From the NCBI GenBank assembly GCA_009785885.1, contig WQUE01000101.1, positions 1-27,459 of the forward strand: DNA of 27,459 nucleotides. The letters are read 5' to 3'. The translations under genes were made by a program, and so were the position numbers. Below, in pieces: positions 22,727-27,459 of this stretch. The stretch comes from Actinomycetes bacterium (lineage in GTDB: Bacteria; Actinomycetota; Actinomycetes; Propionibacteriales; Propionibacteriaceae). The number at the start of each line of letters is the position of its first letter. Positions within the stretch are counted from its first letter, which is position 1. Below the pieces are notes generated by a model that searched no databases, had not been told where the DNA came from, and was given only the letters and a program-made list of their open reading frames with translations.

Positions 22727-23793
22727 TTCGTCACCCCCTGCGGCGGGGTGTGCAGGACGGTGGCCGTCCGGCGGTAGTTCAGCACGAACCGGGCGATGTC
22801 CTCGACCCAGTCGCGGTTCGTGGCCAGCTGCAGGTGCCCGACGCCGGCGCGCCGCATGGCGGTGGCGACCCGTGTCCGTTGCTGCTTCGCGGCCGCGTCG
22901 ACGAGCAGGCGGGCCTTGGGGTCGGATGTGTTGACGTAGCGCGAGAAGTCGGACTCCGGGTCGCGGATCAGGATCTCGCCCACATCGGGCAGGGCCAGTT
23001 CGGCGGCGTCGACGACCTCGACGCAGAGCACCTGGTTCTTCACGGACAACCGGCGCAGCGCCCGTTCCCACTCGGGCGGCACCGCGGGGTCGATCTCGGC
23101 CTCACCGGCCGTCAGGAAGTCGCTCACGACGACGCGCAGACCCCGCCGCCGCTGCATCCGCGTCATGGCGTCGATCGCCTGCGCCAGGCTGAGCGTCGCG
23201 GGTGCCCGGTCGGGCACGATCGGCTCCTCCAGCATCTTGCCGAGCAGCGTGTACAGCGCCGTCCGGCCCGAACCCGCCTCCAGACGTTTGACGCCGTCCG
23301 GGCGGTAGATCAGCCCGCCGAACCGGTCGCCGACCTTCTGGCTGATGAAACCGAGCGTGGCGACGGCGGCGATCCCCAGGTCGCGCTTGGTCACGCCGGC
23401 CGTGCCCCAGTTCATCGAGGGCGTGACATCGAGCAGCGCCCAAATCTCCAACTCGCGGTCGGCTACGGTGTCACGGACGTGTGGGACGAGGGTACGGGCT
23501 GTGACCGCCCAGTCCATGCGGCGCACGTCGTCCTGGCCCGGCACGTAGACGCGAGCGTCGCCCGGCTCGGAGCCGGGGCCGGGCAGCAGGCCGAGGTGGT
23601 CGCCCTGCAGGAAGCCCTCCAGGCGTCGCACGATCGTCAGCTCGAGGTTGTGCAGGGCCGCCTCGGGGGCCAGCTTGTGCAGCGAGATCGTCTGACCCTT
23701 GGGGGCCTCGAGCAGGCTGGAGGCCGCCAGGTCATCCGGCTCGTCGGCCGGGGCGGACGGCGGGGCGAACTCGGGATAGGCCTGCAACACCAC
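22723..23793 (-). CDS. DUF58 domain protein
   Basis: Protein of 356 aa of the DUF58 (PF01882) family, nearly always encoded next to moxR. The hallmark segment RVYVPGQDDVRRMDWAVTAR is at about residues 81-100, and a degenerate VWA-type metal site LDVTPSM with D122 and S126 follows. The C-terminal half has RRRGLRVVVSDFL and a final helix. It is cytosolic with no transmembrane segment. I start at GTG 23793, 13 nt after the moxR stop with AGGGG just upstream; longer starts would overlap moxR. Within the operon it probably bridges the MoxR ATPase to the two membrane VWA proteins (inference from the family). Confidence 0.9.
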   Translation of the reverse strand: MVLQAYPEFAPPSAPADEPDDLAASSLLEAPKGQTISLHKLAPEAALHNLELTIVRRLEGFLQGDHLGLLPGPGSEPGDARVYVPGQDDVRRMDWAVTARTLVPHVRDTVADRELEIWALLDVTPSMNWGTAGVTKRDLGIAAVATLGFISQKVGDRFGGLIYRPDGVKRLEAGSGRTALYTLLGKMLEEPIVPDRAPATLSLAQAIDAMTRMQRRRGLRVVVSDFLTAGEAEIDPAVPPEWERALRRLSVKNQVLCVEVVDAAELALPDVGEILIRDPESDFSRYVNTSDPKARLLVDAAAKQQRTRVATAMRRAGVGHLQLATNRDWVEDIARFVLNYRRTATVLHTPPQGVTK

Positions 23794-23806
23794 GATCGCG
23801 CCGCCC

Positions 23807-24937
23807 CTACTTCGGGCCGGCGCCGGGCTGCCCGGGCTGGTTGGCATTCCAGACGGGTGTCGGCGCGGGCACCATCGCGAGGATACGCTCGACCACCTGC
23901 GTCGTGGGCACGGAGTCGGCGATCGCGTCGAATGTCAGCAACAGGCGGTGCGCCATGACATCCTTGGCGATCGCCTGCACGTCGGTCGGCAGCACGTAGT
24001 CGCGACCGTGCACGAGGGCGAGCGCCCGGGCGGCGGCGACCAGGCCCAGCGTGGCGCGCGAGGACACGCCGATCGAGATCACCTTCGCCAGGTCCGGCAT
24101 GCCGAAGTCGGCCGGGTTCCGCGTCGCCATCACCAACCGGACGATGTACTCGGCGACCAGGTTGTGCACGAACACGTTCGACGCCATGGTCTGAAGCGCG
24201 AGCGTCAGGTCGGGGCTGAGCACCGGGGACGGTTCGGGGGCCGTGATGGACATCCGCCGCAGGATCTCGAACTCTTCGCTGCCTTTCGGATAGGGCACGT
24301 CGACCTTCAGCAGGAAGCGGTCGCGCTGCGCCTCCGGCAGCGGGTAGACCCCCTCCGACTCGATCGGGTTTTCCGTCGCGATCACGATGTAGGGCTTCGG
24401 GACGGGGTATGTCACGCCACCGATCGAGACCTGCTGCTCGGCCATGAGTTCGAGCATGGCGGCCTGCACCTTCGCGGGAGCACGGTTGATCTCGTCGGCG
24501 AGGATGAAGTTGACGAACACGGGGCCGAGTTCGACGTCGAACGTCTCCTTGGCCATCGAGTAGACGCGGGTGCCGACGATGTCGGAGGGCACCAGGTCCG
24601 GTGTGAACTGGACGCGGGCGAAACGGCCCCCGACCACCGTCGCGAACGTCCGCACGGCCAGGGTCTTCGCAGTGCCGGGCACGCCCTCCAGCAGAATGTG
24701 GCCCTTGGCCAACAGGCCGACCATCAGCTGCTCGACCAGGTGCTCCTGGCCGACGATGACGCGCTGCACCTGGGCCAGGGCCTTGCCGATCAACTCGGCC
24801 GCCTGGGGAACGGTCAGGTTGGCGCCGCCGGCTCCGGGCCCGCCGGGGTTGGTCTTGTCGTCCGGGAGGTGGGCATCGGTCCGGCGTGGTAGCACCGGTC
24901 CCGGAATGACGGGCCGGTTCGTGTGATCGGTGCTCAC
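23807..24937 (-). CDS. MoxR family AAA+ ATPase
   Basis: MoxR-type AAA+ chaperone ATPase, 376 aa. Walker A is GVPGTAKT (85-92) and Walker B ILADEINRAP (145-154), followed by sensor 1 in IATENPIE and the arginine-finger region EAQRDRFL. The lid domain SRATLGLVAAARALALVHGRDYVLPTDV is typical. The N-terminus has a Gly/Pro-rich 40-residue extension and the C-terminus an Asn/Gln/Pro-rich tail. The start GTG 24937-24935 has GAGGAGATCCAC upstream. It is first in the operon moxR-DUF58-VWA-VWA-yggS; such systems help fold, assemble or activate envelope or metalloprotein complexes, but the client here is unknown. Confidence 0.94.
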   Translation of the reverse strand: MSTDHTNRPVIPGPVLPRRTDAHLPDDKTNPGGPGAGGANLTVPQAAELIGKALAQVQRVIVGQEHLVEQLMVGLLAKGHILLEGVPGTAKTLAVRTFATVVGGRFARVQFTPDLVPSDIVGTRVYSMAKETFDVELGPVFVNFILADEINRAPAKVQAAMLELMAEQQVSIGGVTYPVPKPYIVIATENPIESEGVYPLPEAQRDRFLLKVDVPYPKGSEEFEILRRMSITAPEPSPVLSPDLTLALQTMASNVFVHNLVAEYIVRLVMATRNPADFGMPDLAKVISIGVSSRATLGLVAAARALALVHGRDYVLPTDVQAIAKDVMAHRLLLTFDAIADSVPTTQVVERILAMVPAPTPVWNANQPGQPGAGPK

Positions 24938-25003
24938 GTGGATCTCCTCGGGATGGCGGTCGTCAGGTCGTCGCGTCGCGGCCGGGCCGTCGGCGCACTA
25001 GCC

Positions 25004-25009
25004 ATGGTA
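25004..25009 (-). promoter_or_regulatory. Candidate -10 box for the moxR operon
   Basis: The minus strand reads TACCAT in the 205-bp divergent gap, giving a leader of about 60 nt before the moxR GTG. It matches TAnnnT but no -35 is evident, so it is tentative. Confidence 0.3.
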
Positions 25010-25051
25010 TCGCGCCACCTGCGCGTGGCCCGGCCATGCCCTAGGCGTCGT

Positions 25052-25072
25052 CTATGGATCGCCTATGGATCG
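25052..25072. repeat. Tandem CTATGGATCG repeat (11-bp period) between divergent genes
   Basis: CTATGGATCG occurs at 25052-25061 and again at 25063-25072, one base apart. It lies in the gap between moxR and the Ser-Pro repeat membrane protein. About one helical turn separates the copies, which would suit a same-face protein binding site; function is not shown. The rest of the 205-bp gap shows no gene. Confidence 0.5.
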
Positions 25073-25142
25073 GGCCCCCTACGGCCGAACGCCACGGAGG
25101 TGGGATGCCGGTGCTTGGCCGAGTGTGGTGAGATAGAGGCCT

Positions 25143-26207
25143 ATGCCGGACATGCCACCAGCTTCTCTGCCCACCGCCGTCCCGACGACGCTGCCGGGCC
25201 CGACGGGTGTGCCCGGTCCCGTGCCACCGCCGGACCCGGTCGCCCCGCCCCATGAGGCCTATCCCGACGGGCCCTATGCGGCCGCCCTGATACCGGACGA
25301 CCCGCCCCGGATCGGCGATTTCTGGCTGGACAGCCGTCTGGCCGCCCGGGCGAGCGGCATCGCCTACCTCGCCCACCAGGGGAACGATCCCACGCCGGTC
25401 ATGCTGCTCCTGCTGTCCCAGGGGGCCGGTGACGATCCGGCAGCCCGCGACCGGCTGGCCGGCGAGGTCAACAAGATGCACGCCGACACAGTGCTCGCCC
25501 GTGGGGGCGCCGGTCAGGACGAGGGCCGGCTCGCCGCAAAGTACCGCAGCGAGGCTGCCGATCCCATCGCCGCTGACGACACCGTCGCGGCACCGTGGGT
25601 GGCCCTCGCCTACGACGGGACGGAGCAGGCCGTCGCCGAGGCCGATCGCGTCCTGCGCAGCGTCGACCTGTCGCGCACGCCCCCGCTCGGGGACGTCGCC
25701 GGACCCGACTTCCGCCTGCCTTGGATCGGCAAGACCGAACCCGGGACGTGGCGCACGTGGCCGCTGACGTGGCCCGGACGCAAACAGGGGGCCAGCTGGA
25801 TGACGCTGCTCGTCAGCTGGCTCCTCATGCTCGTGCTGGCCGCGTTGGCGCTGCTGATCGTCGTGCTGATCTTCCAGATTCCACCTCCCACCTCGGCGCA
25901 GGCGCCGGTGAACAATCCGAGCGACACCTCGTCGCAGTCCTCGAGCGCCAGCCCCTCGGAGAGCCCGAGCCAGAGCCCGTCCGAAAGCCCGTCGCAGAGC
26001 CCTTCCGAGAGCCCCAGTCAGAGCCCGTCCGAAAGCCCCTCGCAGAGCCCGAGCCAGAGTCCGTCGCAGAGTCCGTCCCAGAGCGAGACCCCGTCGAGCG
26101 GCAGTCCCAGCAATACGCCCGCGTCCCCGAGCAAGACGCCGTCGATGAACTCCCCGGGTCAGTCCGCCAGCGGCCCGCAGTCGCCCAGCGTGAACACGCG
26201 GTTGTGA
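25143..26207 (+). CDS. Single-pass membrane protein with extracytoplasmic Ser-Pro repeat tail (unknown function)
   Basis: Protein of 354 aa that I do not recognise by name. Residues 1-40 are Pro-rich. Residues 55-180 form a soluble, probably cytoplasmic domain (GDFWLDSRLAARASGIAYLA..., APWVALAYDGTEQAVAEADRVL), whose wording recalls actinobacterial proteins beside MoxR or kinase-type genes. A Trp-rich juxtamembrane stretch (203-219) precedes one strong transmembrane helix (219-245). The outside tail carries about eleven SPSE/SPSQ tetrapeptides (270-314) and ends Ser/Pro/Thr-rich. With no signal peptide, the N-terminus is probably inside. The start ATG 25143 has AGAGG a few bases upstream. It is divergent from moxR and its stop overlaps or abuts the HAD gene, so it could be a partner of either. 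Confidence 0.8.
   Translation: MPDMPPASLPTAVPTTLPGPTGVPGPVPPPDPVAPPHEAYPDGPYAAALIPDDPPRIGDFWLDSRLAARASGIAYLAHQGNDPTPVMLLLLSQGAGDDPAARDRLAGEVNKMHADTVLARGGAGQDEGRLAAKYRSEAADPIAADDTVAAPWVALAYDGTEQAVAEADRVLRSVDLSRTPPLGDVAGPDFRLPWIGKTEPGTWRTWPLTWPGRKQGASWMTLLVSWLLMLVLAALALLIVVLIFQIPPPTSAQAPVNNPSDTSSQSSSASPSESPSQSPSESPSQSPSESPSQSPSESPSQSPSQSPSQSPSQSETPSSGSPSNTPASPSKTPSMNSPGQSASGPQSPSVNTRL
25950..26084 (+). repeat. Coding tandem repeat (12-bp units, SPSE/SPSQ)
   Basis: About eleven 12-bp units encode Ser-Pro-Ser-Gln/Glu. Synonymous third positions vary between units (AGC, TCC and TCG for Ser), so the array is maintained at protein level rather than being a fresh slippage product. It encodes an acidic, extended tail outside the membrane; copy number may vary between strains. 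Confidence 0.85.
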
Positions 26208-26209
26208 CC

Positions 26210-27070
26210 ATGCCCGCGCTGCCGGCGATCGATGTCGTCGCCACCGACCTGGACGGCACCTTCCTGGGCGCCGATGGCCGGGTGAGCGCGCTGAACGCCT
26301 ACGCGATGCGTTGCGCGGCCCGCCGGGGTGTGCGACTGGTCTTCGCCACGGGCCGTCCGCTGCGCTGGCTGCAGCCGCTCCAACCTTTCCGGCCGCTTGA
26401 CGCCTATGCCATCGCGAGCAACGGGGCGATCGTCTGGTCGCTGGCGCGCGGCGAGGCGGTCGCCGTCCACCCCCTACCGGTGGACGCCACGGTGGCCGTG
26501 GCTGCCGCGCTGCTGACGGCAGTACCGGACGCGGGCTTCGCGGTCGAGTACGCCGACGGCACCTGGGGCCGCACGCCCGCCTACCCGATCCGCGGCGACA
26601 TGGTCGAACAGAGCGTGCTGGCCACGGAGGTGGCATCTCTGCTTGCGGCGGACACGGCGGTCAAGCTGCTGCTCGTCAGCCCGTCCCGCCCGACCGCGGA
26701 CCTGCTGGCGGTGGCGCGGCCCGCCGTCCGGGAGCGCCTGTCGCTGACGTATTCGATGGTTCGCTCCGCCGGTTTGCTGGAGATGTGCGGCCCCGGGGTC
26801 GACAAGGGCACGGCGCTCCGCGACCTGCTGGCAGCCTGGGAGGTTCGCCCCGAGCGGGTGGCCGCGTTCGGCGACATGCCGAACGACCTGCCCCTGCTGC
26901 ACGCGGCCGGGTTCCCGTTCGCGATGTCGGACGCCGATCCCTCGCTCTTGGGCGCGGGGTTCCCCCTCGCCGGCGATCACGACGATTCGGGGGTGGGACG
27001 GCGCGTCCTGGAACTGCTCGGCGAGCCCCTGCCGGACGACATCCTCCGGGACACGACGGAGCCTCGGTGA
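26210..27070 (+). CDS. HAD superfamily phosphatase, Cof/IIB type
   Basis: Hydrolase of 286 aa of the HAD IIB (Cof-like) group, acting on sugar phosphates or other phosphometabolites; the substrate cannot be told. All four motifs are visible: DLDGT with D13 and D15, ATGRP (46-50), K199 in GPGVDKGTAL, and GDMPNDLPLL with D222 and D226. SNGA (70-73) is the usual Cof motif. I give ATG 26210, two bases after the previous stop; a GTG at 26204 would overlap that stop as GTGA and is equally possible. No ribosome binding site is visible, so it is coupled to the upstream gene. The 3' end overlaps the HicB-like gene on the other strand by 94 bp. Confidence 0.92.
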   Translation: MPALPAIDVVATDLDGTFLGADGRVSALNAYAMRCAARRGVRLVFATGRPLRWLQPLQPFRPLDAYAIASNGAIVWSLARGEAVAVHPLPVDATVAVAAALLTAVPDAGFAVEYADGTWGRTPAYPIRGDMVEQSVLATEVASLLAADTAVKLLLVSPSRPTADLLAVARPAVRERLSLTYSMVRSAGLLEMCGPGVDKGTALRDLLAAWEVRPERVAAFGDMPNDLPLLHAAGFPFAMSDADPSLLGAGFPLAGDHDDSGVGRRVLELLGEPLPDDILRDTTEPR

Positions 27071-27351
27071 GCGACCGCCCGTTTGAGAGCCGCCGGGCTC
27101 GCTTCGCCGGCTGGCAGGCGACCGCGGGCCTGCTTGGCGCCGGCCACGGTCTCCCGGGTCTTGGCGTCACGTTGAGGGACGACAGTCACGGTAAACCCCT
27201 CGGGCGGTTGCTCGTCGGCCATGGACGCCGCATCAAGCACCATGAACTCCACCTGGTCGAGCCGGCGGGCCTGCGTGTAGAGGCCGTCAATCTCGGGAAC
27301 ACGCACGGCCCACCAGCCGCCGCTACGTTCGCACAGCGCCGTCAGTTCCAT
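26977..27351 (-). CDS. HicB-like antitoxin-type protein with altered C-terminus
   Basis: Protein of 124 aa. The first about 60 residues (MELTALCERSGGWWAVRVPE, then IDGLYTQARRLDQVEFMVLDAA and FTVTVVP) match the HicB partial-RNase-H-like fold common in actinobacterial solitary HicB proteins. In relatives I recall, residues beyond about 75 carry an Ala-rich helix and a helix-turn-helix ending; here the sequence becomes Ser/Arg/Pro-rich low complexity and runs 94 bp into the 3' end of the HAD gene. This suggests loss of the DNA-binding end, perhaps by an old frameshift. The start ATG 27351 has GAGGAAG upstream. No hicA toxin is seen on either side within the window; about 108 bp remain to the right edge. 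Confidence 0.75.
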   Translation of the reverse strand: MELTALCERSGGWWAVRVPEIDGLYTQARRLDQVEFMVLDAASMADEQPPEGFTVTVVPQRDAKTRETVAGAKQARGRLPAGEASPAALKRAVAHRGSVVSRRMSSGRGSPSSSRTRRPTPESS

Positions 27352-27375
27352 GTCATGCTTCCTCGGCTTCGGATG

Positions 27376-27459
27376 TCAGGTGGCGAGCACCTGGTCGGTG
27401 TGACCGGCGTCACGTTCCCGGCCGGGCAGCGGTGGCATCGGCAGGCCGTGCGGACACCC
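27376..27459 (-). CDS. Possible C-terminal end of a minus-strand gene (partial)
   Basis: One minus-strand frame is open from the right edge for 27 codons (…HGLPMPPLPGRERDAGHTDQ…) and stops with TGA at 27378-27376, 24 bp before the HicB-like start. I do not recognise it, and it does not look like the end of HicA. It is too short to be sure it is coding; it is listed because it could be a co-transcribed upstream gene. Confidence 0.2.
   Translation of the reverse strand, partial: GCPHGLPMPPLPGRERDAGHTDQVLAT

Overview
The window is chromosomal DNA from a high-GC actinobacterium. Evidence: GC-rich third codon positions throughout, about half of the genes starting at GTG, TAnnnT -10 boxes placed 6-7 nt before start codons (leaderless style), a discrete fabD-acpP-fabF operon, and a UPF0182 / PDZ-S16 / zincin-like block in the same order as Mycobacterium tuberculosis Rv3193c-Rv3194c-Rv3195 (recalled, not searched). 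From gene content I lean to the Propionibacteriales, at low certainty. I see no insertion sequence, phage gene, tRNA or rRNA. The content is mostly core, with small lineage-specific departures.

Layout. (1) 1-6342, minus strand: rpmF, rnc, a GtrA-like membrane protein, smc and ftsY (cut by the left edge just before its C-terminus). This is the classic ribosome / RNA processing / chromosome condensation / SRP-receptor cluster, but the mutM usually found between rnc and smc is absent and a GtrA-family gene sits there. (2) 6552-9199, plus strand: two translationally coupled M16 peptidase genes, one with an intact zinc site and one without, together looking like one heterodimeric peptidase. (3) 9196-13379, minus strand: a large UPF0182 membrane protein and a membrane-anchored PDZ plus Lon-like (S16) protein. 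Diverging from them at 13463 is a zincin-like DUF2342 protein. Both putative hydrolases appear to lack an expected catalytic or metal-site residue. (4) 14837-15455: two near-identical 26-bp repeats 61 bp apart, a 53-aa zinc-ribbon gene, a good intrinsic terminator, and a palindrome-rich control region. (5) 15456-18003, plus strand: fabD, acpP and fabF, the type II fatty-acid elongation core. (6) 18051-20069, plus strand: an S9 serine peptidase. (7) 20056-24937, minus strand: a tightly coupled operon moxR, DUF58, two paralogous VWA membrane proteins, and the PLP-homeostasis gene yggS. (8) 25143-27351: a single-pass membrane protein with a Ser-Pro repeat tail, a Cof-type HAD phosphatase, and on the opposite strand a HicB-like protein with an odd C-terminus.

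Functional threads: envelope and protein quality control recur (M16 pair, PDZ-S16, S9 peptidase, MoxR/DUF58/VWA chaperone-type system, UPF0182, GtrA). I found no single clearly new defence or biosynthetic system. The items most worth a second look are the CRISPR-like 61-bp repeat pair, the palindromic fabD control region, the apparent loss of catalytic residues in the PDZ-S16 and zincin-like pair, and the VWA duplication that carries its gene junction with it.
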